A stretch of 64,000 bases of DNA from Buchnera aphidicola (Macrosiphoniella sanborni) (GTDB taxonomy: Bacteria > Pseudomonadota > Gammaproteobacteria > Enterobacterales > Enterobacteriaceae). The notes below the pieces were generated by a model. It saw nothing but the letters and a program-made list of their open reading frames with translations. It did no database searches and was not told where the DNA came from. The position numbers were made by a program, and so were the translations under genes. Where the stretch lies: assembly GCF_005080885.1 (NCBI RefSeq), contig NZ_CP034864.1:473245-537244 (forward strand), read 5' to 3'. Shown piece by piece: positions 41,312-53,473 of the stretch. Numbering within the stretch: position 1 is the first letter of the stretch; each line of letters begins with the position of its first letter.

Positions 41312-41417
41312 GAGTTTCTGTTAGCTTAATCAGAACACCTGTATGAATTGATGTGGCTGCTTTCTTCCGAATCTGACCAAATATTCAATTTTACAGTGTT
41401 TGGAGCTAACAGAAAAC
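41312..41417 (-). ncRNA. ffs: 4.5S RNA of the signal recognition particle
   Basis: The minus strand holds the SRP domain IV core GGTCAG, a stem closing the GGAA tetraloop (TTCGGAAGAA) and the asymmetric AGCAGCC loop bound by Ffh. The ends TTTCTGTTAGCT (41315-41326 on the plus strand) and AGCTAACAGAAA (41404-41415) pair as a 12-bp terminal stem. The length of about 106 nt fits the bacterial short form. Ends are estimated from the stem. The tetraloop-closing pairs differ from E. coli but still pair. It converges with mdlB, two bases from the mdlB stop. Confidence 0.9.
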
Positions 41418-41636
41418 TTTTTCAAAAATATTAAATTTATATTATTTTTTTATATATTTAGATTTTCTATTGTATAGATGAACTTTAAAAGTTACAACTA
41501 ATATTTATAATATTTATAAAATATTTTTATAACTAATGTCCAAAATAAAAAATATTTATAAAATAAATAAGAATACTTTCATAATACAATAAATATTGAT
41601 AGCATAATATTCTTTTCCTAAAAATTATCAAAAAAT

Positions 41637-42725
41637 ATGACTTATCAAATATTAGCTCGAAAATGGCGACCACAATCTTTTCAAGATATTGTTGGTCAAG
41701 AACATATTGTTACTGCTATATCGAATGGATTGTCTCTTGGACGAATTCATCATGCATGGTTATTATCTGGTACTAGAGGAGTAGGAAAAACTACAATTGC
41801 TCGTTTATTAGCTAAAAGTTTAAATTGCAAAAATGGCATTTCAGCTAATGCTTGTAGAAAATGCATTATTTGTAAAGAAATAGAAAAAGGATTATGCTTA
41901 GATGTATTAGAAATTGATGGAGCTTCTCATACTAAAGTTGAAGATATACGAGATATATTAGATAATATTTCTTATACTCCTAATAAAAGTCGTTTTAAAG
42001 TATATTTAATTGATGAAGTTCATATGCTTTCTCGACATAGTTTTAATGCACTTCTTAAAAGATTAGAAGAACCTCCAGAACATGTGAAATTTATTTTAGC
42101 AACTACAGATATAGAAAGAGTTCCTAAAACTATTATTTCTCGTTGTTTATATTTTAAATTACAAGTAATTTCTGAAGAAAAAATTTTAAATTTTTTAAAT
42201 TTTATATTAATAAAAGAATGTATTAAAACCGATAAATATTCTTTAAAAGAGATAGCATCTCATGCTAAAGGAAGCATTCGAGACGCATTAAATTTATTAG
42301 AATATGCTATAAATTTAGGAAATGGTTCTATTAACATTAAAAGCATCACAAAAATGTTAGGTATACCACTAGAAAAATATTCTTTTTTATTAACTCAATC
42401 TATATTAAAAAAAAATCCTAAAAAAACTATGTTTTTATTAAATAGAATTAATTATATAGGAGTAGAATGGGAAGAAATTTTGATTTCAATATTGCGTATT
42501 TTATATCGTATTTCTATAGCACAATCTTTTACATTACAACAATGGGATACACCTTTTCAAGAAATGTATCAACAACATATCGAAAAAATAGCTCAAAATA
42601 TAAAAAAAAAGAATATACAATTATGTTATAAAATATTATTAAATGGAAGAAAAGAATTACCATTTGCACCTAATCAAAAAATTGGAGTTGAAATGACTTT
42701 ATTACGTGCAATTGACGCTATATAA
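41637..42725 (+). CDS. dnaX: DNA polymerase III clamp loader, gamma-type DnaX (N-terminal part)
   Basis: Motor subunit of the clamp loader that opens the beta ring. The 362 aa cover domains I-III of E. coli DnaX: RKWRPQSFQDIVGQEHI, Walker A GTRGVGKTTIARLL near residue 45, four zinc cysteines (NCKNG and ACRKCIICKEI), Walker B LIDEVHMLSRHSFNALLK and SRC motif TIISRCLYF. It ends at LLRAIDAI (E. coli LLRALAF), just before the linker, by TAA at 42723. A second in-frame stop follows at 42735. E. coli makes its shorter gamma by ribosomal frameshifting; here the stop is fixed in DNA. The tau-specific part follows as a separate frame. Confidence 0.95.
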   Translation: MTYQILARKWRPQSFQDIVGQEHIVTAISNGLSLGRIHHAWLLSGTRGVGKTTIARLLAKSLNCKNGISANACRKCIICKEIEKGLCLDVLEIDGASHTKVEDIRDILDNISYTPNKSRFKVYLIDEVHMLSRHSFNALLKRLEEPPEHVKFILATTDIERVPKTIISRCLYFKLQVISEEKILNFLNFILIKECIKTDKYSLKEIASHAKGSIRDALNLLEYAINLGNGSINIKSITKMLGIPLEKYSFLLTQSILKKNPKKTMFLLNRINYIGVEWEEILISILRILYRISIAQSFTLQQWDTPFQEMYQQHIEKIAQNIKKKNIQLCYKILLNGRKELPFAPNQKIGVEMTLLRAIDAI

Positions 42726-42785
42726 AATATAATTTAACAAATTTATAAAAATAATTTTTTAAACACTCTTTTTAAGATTAAAAAT

Positions 42786-43361
42786 ATGAATCATCAAACA
42801 TATTTATTATTAAAAAATAGAAATGAATTATTTCAAAAAATAAAAAATACTGTATCTTTAAAAAATAATATAAAAAAATATCATACTTATATAAGCAAAA
42901 ACTATTTTTTATCTGAAGAAAATAATTTTCTATTAACGAATATCAATAATAAAAATTTAATAATATTAAAAGAAAAAATTAAAATAATAGATCCCTGGTA
43001 TAAAAAAATATGCCAATTAAAAAAATTATCAGAAAATGTTCAAACATTAGCTATCAATACAGTATATAAAAGTACTAAAAATTATTGGTATATATTTTTA
43101 TCTGATACAAAAAAATATTTAATAAAAAATAACACATGGAATATTTTTTCAAAATTACTTAGTAAAATTACTAAAAAAAAAATTCAACTGATTATTACAA
43201 AGAATGCGCTATATACATTAACTCCTAAACAATGGTTTTTTAAAATATACAATGAAATGATATTACATGAATATTCATTTTTAATGAAAGATTCTAATAT
43301 TAAAACCTTAAAAAATTTTTTTAACATAAATATATCAAAAAATAATATCAATTTAGTTTAA
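42786..43361 (+). CDS. Separately encoded C-terminal (tau) domain of DnaX
   Basis: A 191-codon frame, in the same phase as the upstream dnaX frame but separated by two stops. It matches the C-terminal end of E. coli tau: IIDPWYKKICQLKKLSENVQ against RDPWAAQVSQLSLPKLVEQV, then TPKQWFFKIYNEMI and DSNIKTLKNFFNI against DNNIQTLRRFFDA. In E. coli this region binds the Pol III alpha subunit and, before it, DnaB. The lack of internal stops over 191 codons in such A/T sequence argues for selection. It has an ATG but only a weak ribosome-binding sequence. Alternatives: a slowly decaying remnant, or expression by readthrough. Confidence 0.75.
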   Translation: MNHQTYLLLKNRNELFQKIKNTVSLKNNIKKYHTYISKNYFLSEENNFLLTNINNKNLIILKEKIKIIDPWYKKICQLKKLSENVQTLAINTVYKSTKNYWYIFLSDTKKYLIKNNTWNIFSKLLSKITKKKIQLIITKNALYTLTPKQWFFKIYNEMILHEYSFLMKDSNIKTLKNFFNINISKNNINLV

Positions 43362-43414
43362 TTATACTCAAAAAAAGAACATTTTTTAAAATATAAAAAA
43401 AGAGAATAAAAAAT

Positions 43415-43744
43415 ATGTTTACTAAAGGTGGTTTAGGTAATTTAATGAAACAAGCACAACAAATGCAAGAAAAAATGGCAAAAATACAAGAAGAAATAGC
43501 TCAAATGGAAGTCACTGGTGAAGCAGGTGCTGGATTAGTTAAAGTAACTATAAATGGAGCACATAATTGTAGACGCGTAGAAGTAGATCCTAGTCTACTA
43601 CAAGACGATAAAGATATGTTAGAAGATTTAGCAGCTGCGGCTTTTAATGACGCAACAAGAAGAATATCAGAAGTACAAAAAAAGAAAATGTCAGCAATAT
43701 CTACAGGAATGCAATTACCAAATGGATTTAATATTCCTGTTTAA
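43415..43744 (+). CDS. ybaB: Nucleoid-associated protein YbaB/EbfC
   Basis: Small dimeric DNA-binding protein of the YbaB/EbfC family, 109 aa, the same length as in E. coli. The match is very high: [40 protein letters not shown] and the Pro-Asn-Gly-Phe near the end. Base composition is less A/T-biased than its neighbours, which indicates strong constraint. Order dnaX-ybaB is as in E. coli; recR, which follows there, is missing and htpG comes next. Confidence 0.96.
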   Translation: MFTKGGLGNLMKQAQQMQEKMAKIQEEIAQMEVTGEAGAGLVKVTINGAHNCRRVEVDPSLLQDDKDMLEDLAAAAFNDATRRISEVQKKKMSAISTGMQLPNGFNIPV

Positions 43745-43884
43745 TATAAAATATAGTATTTAATATAAGAAGAGAAATGAAATCATTTTTAATTCATTTA
43801 AAATATTCAATTTTAAAAAATATTTAAATTTCAAACTATTTTAATTAAAATCAAATATTTTAGCAATATCATAGAGATATTTAT

Positions 43885-45762
43885 ATGCATAAACAAAAAA
43901 AAGAAATATATAATTTTCAATCAGAAGTAAAACAATTACTACATTTAATGATCCATTCTTTATATTCTAATAAAGAAATATTTTTAAGAGAATTAATATC
44001 AAATTCATCAGATGCTATAGATAAATTACGATTTGAGTCTATTTCATTACCAGAATTATATGAAAATGATAGTGATCTAAAAATCCAGATATCTGTTAAT
44101 AAAGCTCAAAATACATTAATCATTAGTGATAATGGTATTGGCATGAGCAAAAAAGATACTATTGAGAATCTTGGAACAATTGCTAAATCAGGAACTAAAG
44201 CATTTCTAAAATCTTTAGAGCAACAAAAAAATAAAAAAAATGAGTTAATTGGAGAATTTGGAGTAGGTTTTTATTCTGTTTTTATGGTATCTGATCATGT
44301 ATCTATTAGAACTAGATTTGCTGGAACACAATCTGATGAAGGGGTATTATGGGAATCATCAGGAGAAGGAGAATATAAAATTACAAATATTATTAAAAAA
44401 AATAGAGGTACTGAAATCACCTTATTTTTAAAAAAAGAAGAAGCAGAATTTTTAGAAACATGGCGTATTAAAAATATAATTAACAAATACTCTGATCATA
44501 TTACTGTTCCCGTATATATGCAAAATTATGATGAAAAAAACAAAACATATTTTTGGGAAAAAATCAATCAAGCTAAAGCATTATGGACATTAAATAAATC
44601 TTCTATTACTGATGAAGAATATAAAACATTTTACAAAAATCTTACCCATGATCAGCACGATCCACTTGTATGGAGCCATAATCATGTAGAAGGTAAACAA
44701 GAATATATTAGCTTATTATATGTTCCTCAAAAAGCAGCTTGGGATATATGGAATAGAGATAATAAAAATGGTTTAAAATTATATGTAAAACGTGTTTATA
44801 TTATGGATAATTCTCATGAATTTCTTCCTAATTATTTACGTTTTATTAGAGGTTTATTAGATTCTAACGATTTACCTTTAAATATTTCACGTGAAATATT
44901 ACAGAATAATTCTATTACAGAAAAACTCAAAAAAGCATTAGTTAAAAAATCTTTAAATATGTTAGACCGATTATCAGTAAATAATGTTGAAAAATATCAA
45001 GTGTTTTGGAATGAATTTGGTCTTGTTTTAAAAGAAGGACCTGCTGAAGATCATGAAAATATAGAAAAAATTGCTAATTTATTACGTTTTACCTCTATAA
45101 AAAATAATAATTCCGAACAAAATATATCTCTAAAAAAATATGTATCAAATATGCATGAAAAACAAGAAAAAATATATTATATAACTGCAGACAGCTATTT
45201 ATCAGCAAAAAATAGTCCACATTTAGAAATATTTAAAAAAAATAATATTGATGTTTTATTATTATCTGATCGAATTGACGAATGGATGATGAATTATCTT
45301 GTTGAATTTCAAGGTAAAAAGTTTCAATCTATCAGTAAAGAAGATATATCAATTAATAAACTTACAAAAGAAAAAAAAATTAATAATAATGAAATATCAC
45401 AAGATATGATTAATTTTTTAAAAAAAACAAAAACAATACTTGGGAATAAAGTGAAAGATGTTAGATTTACTAATCGATTAACAGAAACTCCATGTGTTTT
45501 GTTAAGTGATTCTTCTGAAATGACTACACAGATGGCTAAACTATTTTCTGCAGCAGGTCAATCAATACCAGAATTAAAATACATTTTTGAAATTAATCCA
45601 GAACATCTTTTAATAAAAAAAATATGTTTTATTAATGATGAAAAAATCTTTAATGAATGGATTACATTATTGTTAGATCAGGCTTTATTGTCTGAGAAAG
45701 GTCATTTAGACAATCCCCATGAATTTATTTCTAGAATGAATAAACTTTTGTTAAAAAAATAA
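43885..45762 (+). CDS. htpG: Chaperone HtpG (Hsp90)
   Basis: Dimeric ATP-dependent Hsp90 chaperone of the cytosol; 625 aa (E. coli 624). The N-terminal GHKL ATPase domain shows [36 protein letters not shown] and [17 protein letters not shown]. The middle domain has [13 protein letters not shown] with the ATP-contacting Arg, and the C-terminal dimerisation domain follows from about residue 500. No obvious heat-shock promoter is visible in the 140 bases upstream. A perfect 11-bp hairpin lies just after the stop. Confidence 0.98.
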   Translation: MHKQKKEIYNFQSEVKQLLHLMIHSLYSNKEIFLRELISNSSDAIDKLRFESISLPELYENDSDLKIQISVNKAQNTLIISDNGIGMSKKDTIENLGTIAKSGTKAFLKSLEQQKNKKNELIGEFGVGFYSVFMVSDHVSIRTRFAGTQSDEGVLWESSGEGEYKITNIIKKNRGTEITLFLKKEEAEFLETWRIKNIINKYSDHITVPVYMQNYDEKNKTYFWEKINQAKALWTLNKSSITDEEYKTFYKNLTHDQHDPLVWSHNHVEGKQEYISLLYVPQKAAWDIWNRDNKNGLKLYVKRVYIMDNSHEFLPNYLRFIRGLLDSNDLPLNISREILQNNSITEKLKKALVKKSLNMLDRLSVNNVEKYQVFWNEFGLVLKEGPAEDHENIEKIANLLRFTSIKNNNSEQNISLKKYVSNMHEKQEKIYYITADSYLSAKNSPHLEIFKKNNIDVLLLSDRIDEWMMNYLVEFQGKKFQSISKEDISINKLTKEKKINNNEISQDMINFLKKTKTILGNKVKDVRFTNRLTETPCVLLSDSSEMTTQMAKLFSAAGQSIPELKYIFEINPEHLLIKKICFINDEKIFNEWITLLLDQALLSEKGHLDNPHEFISRMNKLLLKK

Positions 45763-45774
45763 AATTAGCATCAT

Positions 45775-45805
45775 GATTACTACTACTATTGATATAGTAG
45801 TAATC
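45775..45805. terminator. Perfect hairpin between htpG and adk
   Basis: GATTACTACTA (45775-45785) pairs with TAGTAGTAATC (45795-45805) around a 9-base loop. It starts 12 bases after the htpG stop. No T-run follows, so it may be an mRNA-end structure instead of a full terminator. Confidence 0.45.
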
Positions 45806-45842
45806 TAAATATTCATTAATATTTTTATAAGAAATCATAATT

Positions 45843-46490
45843 ATGCGTATTATATTACTTGGAGCACCTGGAACTGGAAAAGGAACACAAGGAAAATTTA
45901 TTACAGAAAGGTATAAAATTCCGAAAATATCTACAGGAGATATGTTAAGAGAAGCTATTTATTCAAAAACGAAAACTGGTATCATCATTCAAAGTATTGT
46001 TAGAGAGGGACGATTAGTTTCTGATGAAATTGTATGTAATTTAATTAAACAAAGAATACAGAAAAAAGATTGCATTAATGGTTTTTTGTTAGATGGTTTT
46101 CCAAGAACTATTACACAAGCTTTATATTTATCAAAAATTAAAATAAAAATAGATTATATTTTAGAACTCATAGTACCATATAAAGTAATATTAGAACGAA
46201 TATCAGGTAGACGCGTACATCCTCAATCAGGTCGTATTTATCATATAAAATTTAAACCACCAAAAATTCAAGATCAAGATGATCTAACTGGACAATCTCT
46301 TATAATAAGAGAAGATGATAAAAAAGAAAGTATTATAAGAAGACTAAAAGAATATAAAAACATGCATAATTCATTAATTAAATACTATATTCAAGAAAAA
46401 AATATAGGAAATATAAAACTTTTTAAAATTTGTAGTACTGATTCAGTATCAGTTATTCATAAAAAAATAAAAGATATATTAAAAAAATAG
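45843..46490 (+). CDS. adk: Adenylate kinase
   Basis: Interconverts ATP plus AMP with two ADP; 215 aa (E. coli 214). The P-loop is GAPGTGKGTQ near residue 7, the AMP-binding region has STGDMLREA and LLDGFPRT, and the LID domain GRRVHPQSGRIYHIKF lies near 122. The E. coli P-loop has Ala where this has Thr. Long form with LID, as in enterobacteria. It follows htpG as in E. coli; hemH, the next gene there, is missing and tRNA-Arg lies downstream on the other strand. Confidence 0.98.
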   Translation: MRIILLGAPGTGKGTQGKFITERYKIPKISTGDMLREAIYSKTKTGIIIQSIVREGRLVSDEIVCNLIKQRIQKKDCINGFLLDGFPRTITQALYLSKIKIKIDYILELIVPYKVILERISGRRVHPQSGRIYHIKFKPPKIQDQDDLTGQSLIIREDDKKESIIRRLKEYKNMHNSLIKYYIQEKNIGNIKLFKICSTDSVSVIHKKIKDILKK

Positions 46491-46496
46491 ATTATG

Positions 46497-46570
46497 TGCG
46501 TTCTACAGGATTTGAACCTGTGACCTACGGCTTAGAAGGCCGTTGCTCTATCCAACTGAGCTAAGAACGC
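46497..46570 (-). tRNA. argU: tRNA-Arg (UCU)
   Basis: A 74-nt minus-strand cloverleaf: acceptor GCGTTCT with AGAACGC, D-loop AGCTCAGTTGGATAGAGC, anticodon stem-loop CGGCCTTCTAAGCCG with anticodon TCT, T-loop GTTCAAATC, discriminator A. It is the counterpart of E. coli argU, which also lies near folD. The 3' CCA is not encoded (ACA follows the stem), so it must be added after transcription. It reads AGA, a favoured arginine codon in this AT-rich genome. Confidence 0.97.
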
Positions 46571-46589
46571 ATAAAAAAGATTAGATTAA

Positions 46590-46618
46590 AATCTAACATT
46601 AATATAATATATATGCAA
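46590..46618 (-). promoter_or_regulatory. Probable promoter of tRNA-Arg
   Basis: On the minus strand TTGCAT (46618-46613) and TAGATT (46595-46590) are 17 bases apart. The -10 box lies 19 bases before the mature tRNA. It resembles the tRNA-fMet promoter, which also has TTGCA at -35. Confidence 0.4.
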
Positions 46619-46714
46619 GTAAAACCATTAATATTATAAAATAATATCTTATTTAATAATATTAAAACAATTGTTTTACAATAATATATATATAACATAA
46701 ATGAGTTATTTAAA

Positions 46715-47575
46715 ATGCCTGCAATAATAATAGATGGTAATAAAATAGCAGAAAAATTGCAATTAAAAATTTTAAAAAAAATTAATCAAAGAAAAAAAGA
46801 TGGAAAAAAAATACCTGGATTAGCTATGATTTTAGTAGGAAATCATATTCCTTCTCAAATTTACGTTAATAAAAAAAGAATTGCATGCAAAAATGTTGGT
46901 TTTTTTTCAGAATGTTGGCATTTTCCTGATTATGTTAATGAAATAGAAATATTAAATCTAATTAATCAACTAAATAATGATAAAAATATAGATGGTATTT
47001 TAGTACAATTGCCACTTCCCAAACATATCAACCATCTAAAAATTTTAAGTAATATTACTCCTGATAAAGATGTTGATGGCTTTCATCCTTATAATACAGG
47101 TTCTTTATGTCAAAGAACACCTAAATTAAGAGCATGTACTCCAAAAGGTATTATTACAATGTTAAAATATAACAATATTAAAACTCATGGATTACATGCA
47201 GTCATGGTAGGAGCATCTAACATCGTTGGGAGACCAATGAGTTTAGAATTATTATTAGCTGGATGTACTACTACTGTCACACATCGATTTACTAGAAATT
47301 TAAAAAATCATGTAAAAAGTGCTGATTTATTAATTGTAGCCGTTGGTAAAGCACATTTTTTAAAAGGAAAATGGATTAAAAACGGATCGATAGTAATCGA
47401 TGTAGGCATTAATAGATTACACAATGGAGAAATAGTTGGAGATGTAGACTTTAAAAACGCATATTTACGCGCATCATATATAACACCAGTACCAGGTGGA
47501 GTTGGTCCTATAACAGTTGCAACATTATTACAAAATACATTAGAAGCATGTGAAAATCATCATGATATTATTTAA
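46715..47575 (+). CDS. folD: Bifunctional methylene-tetrahydrofolate dehydrogenase/cyclohydrolase
   Basis: Converts 5,10-methylene-THF through methenyl-THF to 10-formyl-THF, which feeds purine synthesis and the formylation of initiator Met-tRNA by Fmt (also in this window). The product is 286 aa (E. coli 288). Signatures are [16 protein letters not shown] with the catalytic Lys, [39 protein letters not shown] and [18 protein letters not shown] precedes the ATG. It faces cysS with four bases between the stops. Confidence 0.98.
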   Translation: MPAIIIDGNKIAEKLQLKILKKINQRKKDGKKIPGLAMILVGNHIPSQIYVNKKRIACKNVGFFSECWHFPDYVNEIEILNLINQLNNDKNIDGILVQLPLPKHINHLKILSNITPDKDVDGFHPYNTGSLCQRTPKLRACTPKGIITMLKYNNIKTHGLHAVMVGASNIVGRPMSLELLLAGCTTTVTHRFTRNLKNHVKSADLLIVAVGKAHFLKGKWIKNGSIVIDVGINRLHNGEIVGDVDFKNAYLRASYITPVPGGVGPITVATLLQNTLEACENHHDII

Positions 47576-47579
47576 ATTT

Positions 47580-48965
47580 TTATTTTTTACGCCATTGTGT
47601 TTGATTAAAAAAATCTTCTACAATAACATCTAAAGAGATTAATTCTTCTCTTATTTTATCTGCTTCTTTCCATTGTTTTAACTCTCTAGCTATATTTCTT
47701 CTTTCAATTAACAATTCAATTTTCTTTTCTGAATCTAAAGTGAGCATAGATTTTTTTTGTAAAAAATCTTGTGGTTTTTTTAATAATAAACCTAAAAAAT
47801 TAGCTAATTTTTTTAATCTAAAAGATAATTTATTTGCTTTTAAAATATTTTGTGTCTTAAAAAAATTAATCTTTCGTGCGATTTGTGAAAATATTAAAAA
47901 TACTTTAGGAGTATTAAAGTCATCGTTCATAGCATCATAAAAAAACAATTCAAAATTCATACCTTCTTGATTATTATCTAAGGGATGAGTATTATGTAAA
48001 GAAGTATATAAATATTTTAATGATATATATGCTTGTTTCAAATTTTTTTGACAATAGTGTATAGGATGACGATAATGTGTTGCAAGAAAAAAATACCGTA
48101 AAATTTCAGAATCATAATCTTTTAAAATGTCTTTTAAAAAATAAACATTCTTTAATGATTTAGACATTTTTTGATTTTTTGTAATCACTATACCTGTGTG
48201 CATCCAAAAATTTATTTTTGCTTGATGATTAAAACATTTAGACTGAGATCTTTCATTTTCATGATGAGGAAAAAGTAAATCAGATCCACCTCCATGAATA
48301 TCTATACAATCTTTAAAAAATACATTATTGATAGCAGTACATTCAATATGCCAACCAGGTCGACCTCTACCCCATGGTGAATTCCAAGAGTACTCTTTTT
48401 TATTAGTAACTTTCCAAAGTATAAAATCTAAAGGATTTTTTTTCATATGATTAATTGGAATACGTAATCCAGATTTTAAATATTTTAAAGATTGCCTAGA
48501 TAAAGTTCCATAATTTGGATCACTATCTATAGAAAAAATAACATCACCATCTTGATTGAAATAAGCATATTTATTGTGTATTAATTTTTTAATAATGTTA
48601 ATAATATTATCAATATAATCCGTAATACGAGGTTCTTCATCTGGAGGTAAAATATTTAATAAAGAAAAATCTTTATTCATAGCTTTTATCATCAAGTCAG
48701 TTAAAGTATTAATCTCTATTTTTTCTTCTATAGATTTTTTAATAATTTTGTCATCAATATCTGTAATATTTCGAACATATTTTACTTTGAATCCAATTAA
48801 ACGTAAATAACGTACTATCATATCAAAAGCAACAAAAGTACGTCCATGTCCAATATGACAAAAGTCATATACAGTTACACCACAGACGTATAAATTAATT
48901 TTATTTTTTTTCATAGGAGTAAAAATTTCTTTTTTACCAGTTAGCGTATTAAAAATTTTTAACAT
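47580..48965 (-). CDS. cysS: Cysteinyl-tRNA synthetase
   Basis: Class I synthetase charging tRNA-Cys; 461 aa, the same as E. coli. The HIGH motif is CHIGHGRTF near residue 36 and KMSKSLKNV near 268. Zinc ligands are present: the Cys of YVCGVTVYD, the Cys of HIECTAIN, and the His and Glu of [11 protein letters not shown]. The C-terminal helical anticodon domain is kept. Tail-to-tail with folD with only a 4-base gap, so neither gene has room for its own terminator there. Confidence 0.98.
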   Translation of the reverse strand: MLKIFNTLTGKKEIFTPMKKNKINLYVCGVTVYDFCHIGHGRTFVAFDMIVRYLRLIGFKVKYVRNITDIDDKIIKKSIEEKIEINTLTDLMIKAMNKDFSLLNILPPDEEPRITDYIDNIINIIKKLIHNKYAYFNQDGDVIFSIDSDPNYGTLSRQSLKYLKSGLRIPINHMKKNPLDFILWKVTNKKEYSWNSPWGRGRPGWHIECTAINNVFFKDCIDIHGGGSDLLFPHHENERSQSKCFNHQAKINFWMHTGIVITKNQKMSKSLKNVYFLKDILKDYDSEILRYFFLATHYRHPIHYCQKNLKQAYISLKYLYTSLHNTHPLDNNQEGMNFELFFYDAMNDDFNTPKVFLIFSQIARKINFFKTQNILKANKLSFRLKKLANFLGLLLKKPQDFLQKKSMLTLDSEKKIELLIERRNIARELKQWKEADKIREELISLDVIVEDFFNQTQWRKK

Positions 48966-49182
48966 AATATAAATCCTATAAAAATAATATTAAAACAAAC
49001 TAAATATAAAAAATATGTTATTTTCTATATAACCAATATGTTAAAATAATATAATTATGATTAATTAAAAAAATATATAAACATTTTCTAAATCAATTAT
49101 AAATATATAATAAAAAGTTAAATACTAAAAAATAATGTTTTTTAAAAAAGATTTTTTATTATAAAAAAATCAGGGATTAATA

Positions 49183-49446
49183 ATGAAAACACAATTAAAA
49201 GAAATGTTAAAATTCCCTTGTTTTTTTACTTATAAAATTATTGGATTAGCACAACCAGAATTGATTGATCAAATAATTAAAGTAATTCAAATTCAAATAC
49301 CTGGAGATTATACACCTCAAATAAAATCAAGTAATAGAGGAAATTATCTTTCCGTTTCAATTACAATCTGTGCTAAAAATTTTGAACAGATTGAAATTTT
49401 ATATCATGAAATTAGTAAAATTAATATCGTTCGTATGGTTTTATAA
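49183..49446 (+). CDS. ybeD: UPF0250 family protein YbeD
   Basis: Small ferredoxin-like alpha/beta protein of 87 aa, the E. coli length, recognised by [35 protein letters not shown] and the end INIVRMVL. Its biochemical role is not established; the fold resembles the regulatory domain of D-3-phosphoglycerate dehydrogenase. The ATG has AGGGATTAATA upstream. It converges with cspE across a hairpin. In E. coli ybeD lies by lipB and dacA, which are absent here. Confidence 0.95.
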   Translation: MKTQLKEMLKFPCFFTYKIIGLAQPELIDQIIKVIQIQIPGDYTPQIKSSNRGNYLSVSITICAKNFEQIEILYHEISKINIVRMVL

Positions 49447-49460
49447 AATAGTAAAATTGA

Positions 49461-49492
49461 TATAGTACAGCCCTATTCAGAGCCGTACTATA
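49461..49492. terminator. Two-way terminator hairpin between ybeD and cspE
   Basis: TATAGTAC (49461-49468) pairs with GTACTATA (49485-49492), and after one mismatch GC pairs with GC further in. The stem lies between two convergent genes, so it can serve both. AAAAG follows on the plus strand and TCAATTTTAC on the minus. Confidence 0.5.
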
Positions 49493-49548
49493 AAAGAAAT
49501 ATTTATTTATACTTATATTTTGTAAAACTTATAATAAGCAAATAAATA

Positions 49549-49758
49549 TTATACACTAATCACATTAGCAGCAGATGGTCCTTTTGCTCCTTCAGTTATT
49601 TCAAACTCAACACTTTGACCTTCGGCTAAAGTTTTAAATCCGTTACTTTGTATAGCTGAAAAATGAACAAACACATCTTTACTTCCATCTTCTGGAGTAA
49701 TAAAACCAAAACCTTTAGATTCATTGAACCACTTAACATTACCTTTAATCTTGGACAT
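49549..49758 (-). CDS. cspE: Cold-shock family RNA chaperone CspE
   Basis: Single OB-fold RNA/DNA-binding protein, 69 aa. The RNA-binding motifs [11 protein letters not shown] and DVFVHFSAI are intact. The start [16 protein letters not shown] and the end [11 protein letters not shown] match E. coli CspE more closely than CspC. The whole gene is strikingly conserved for this genome. AAAGGTAATATAG before the ATG is a good ribosome-binding context. A promoter lies about 75 bases upstream, giving a moderate leader. The upstream rRNA unit is closed off by its own terminator. Confidence 0.97.
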   Translation of the reverse strand: MSKIKGNVKWFNESKGFGFITPEDGSKDVFVHFSAIQSNGFKTLAEGQSVEFEITEGAKGPSAANVISV

Positions 49759-49831
49759 CTATATTACCTTTACGTGAAAAAATATACTTAATTGAAAATA
49801 TGAATAAATAATCGTTAATAGTTTTAAAAAA

Positions 49832-49860
49832 ATTAAATTCTCAATAGATTAACATGTAAA
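49832..49860 (-). promoter_or_regulatory. Probable cspE promoter
   Basis: On the minus strand TTTACA (49860-49855), a 17-base spacer and TTTAAT (49837-49832) each match consensus at five of six positions. A start near 49825 would leave a leader of about 65 bases. Confidence 0.4.
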
Positions 49861-49913
49861 TCTTTTGTTAGCTAGAAAGTAATTTATTTTTATAAACAAT
49901 TTATTTTAAATAT

Positions 49914-49946
49914 AAAAAAACCCGAAAATAATTTCGGGTTTTTTTT
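49914..49946. terminator. Terminator of the 23S-5S rRNA unit
   Basis: CCCGAAA (49921-49927) pairs with TTTCGGG (49932-49938) around a 4-base loop. Runs of seven A on the left and eight T on the right make it work in both directions. On the minus strand it begins right at the 5S 3' end and closes the rRNA transcript before cspE. Confidence 0.85.
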
Positions 49947-50065
49947 GCCTGGATTTGACCTACTCTCACACGGGGAGACCCCGTACTACCATTGGCGTTA
50001 CAGCGTTTCACTTCTGAGTTCGGAATGGGATTCAGGTGGTACCACTGCACTATTTTTACCAGGCA
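49946..50065 (-). rRNA. rrf: 5S ribosomal RNA
   Basis: 120 nt on the minus strand. The ends TGCCTGG and CCAGGCA pair as helix I, and the conserved internal stretches CCGAACTCAGAAGTGAAACG and GATGGTAGT-like AATGGTAGT are recognisable. It follows the 23S gene by 109 bases and is the last gene of the unit. Confidence 0.97.
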
Positions 50066-50174
50066 TATTAATAAGTTTTATGTAATTAAAATACATTGAT
50101 AAATTACAATAAATTCAGTAAAACAAGCTTTTAAGAAAAAAATCAATTTATTTTAAAAACACCTCTGGTGTTGT

Positions 50175-53092
<2,918 letters not shown>

Positions 53093-53100
<8 letters not shown>

Positions 53101-53118
53101 TTACAACCCACAGGTGTT
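53093..53118 (-). other. RNase III processing stem around 23S rRNA (5' arm)
   Basis: This arm, AACACCTGTGGG then TTGTAAGGTTAAGC on the minus strand, is complementary to the region after and at the 23S 3' end (50158-50184), with only a small mismatch around GTGGG/CTGGTG. Together they form a stem of about 26 bp that joins the ends of the 23S precursor, the kind of helix cut by RNase III in E. coli. Confidence 0.65.
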
Positions 53119-53156
53119 TTAATAATAAAAAAGTTTATTATGCTTGTTTTTCCGAA

Positions 53157-53169
53157 TTTTTAAAGAGCT
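53157..53169 (-). promoter_or_regulatory. boxA-like antitermination element before 23S
   Basis: AGCTCTTTAAAAA on the minus strand resembles the E. coli rRNA boxA TGCTCTTTAACA, found in the same spacer between tRNA-Glu and 23S. NusB, encoded at 19.0 kb, would be its partner. Confidence 0.5.
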
Positions 53170-53263
53170 TTTTTCAAATTTAACTTTATTTTAAAAGTTG
53201 TCTTTAGAATAACACAATTATTTAAATTAGTATATAAATATTTTGATAAATATTTTTATTTCT

Positions 53264-53336
53264 TGTCCCCTAGGGGATTTGAACCCCTGTTGCCGCCGTG
53301 AAAGGGCAGTGTCCTAGACCTCTAGACGAAGGGGAC
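53264..53336 (-). tRNA. gltT: tRNA-Glu (UUC)
   Basis: 73 nt on the minus strand: acceptor GTCCCCT with AGGGGAC, anticodon stem-loop GCCCTTTCACGGC with anticodon TTC, T-loop GTTCAAATC. It is nearly the E. coli gltT sequence. The discriminator base reads A where E. coli has G, and CCA is not encoded. In E. coli this tRNA lies between 16S and 23S; here it is the first gene of the split unit. Confidence 0.97.
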
Positions 53337-53380
53337 TTATGTGAGAGAGAAATATATTTAATATCTATTTAATATTATTA

Positions 53381-53409
53381 TAAATAGCAGATCAAAAAAA
53401 AAGAGTCAA
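53381..53409 (-). promoter_or_regulatory. Promoter of the tRNA-Glu/23S/5S unit
   Basis: On the minus strand TTGACT (53409-53404) is followed by TATTTA (53386-53381) after 17 bases, or by TATAAT (53382-53377) after 21. The -35 and its context (CTTGACTCT) recall E. coli rRNA P2 promoters. A promoter is needed here since no 16S gene lies upstream. Confidence 0.5.
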
Positions 53410-53473
53410 GTGATTTTTTTATTATTAGCTCAAATAATAAAAAATAATAATTTTTGATAAAAAATTAATTAAA

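Noticed and set aside
42601-42631. A9G run in dnaX (42602-42611) as a gamma/tau programmed frameshift site
   Set aside because: It resembles the E. coli A AAA AAG slippery site, but a -1 shift there meets TAA at 42629, and the gamma-length product already arises from the in-frame stop at 42723, so it cannot join the two dnaX frames.
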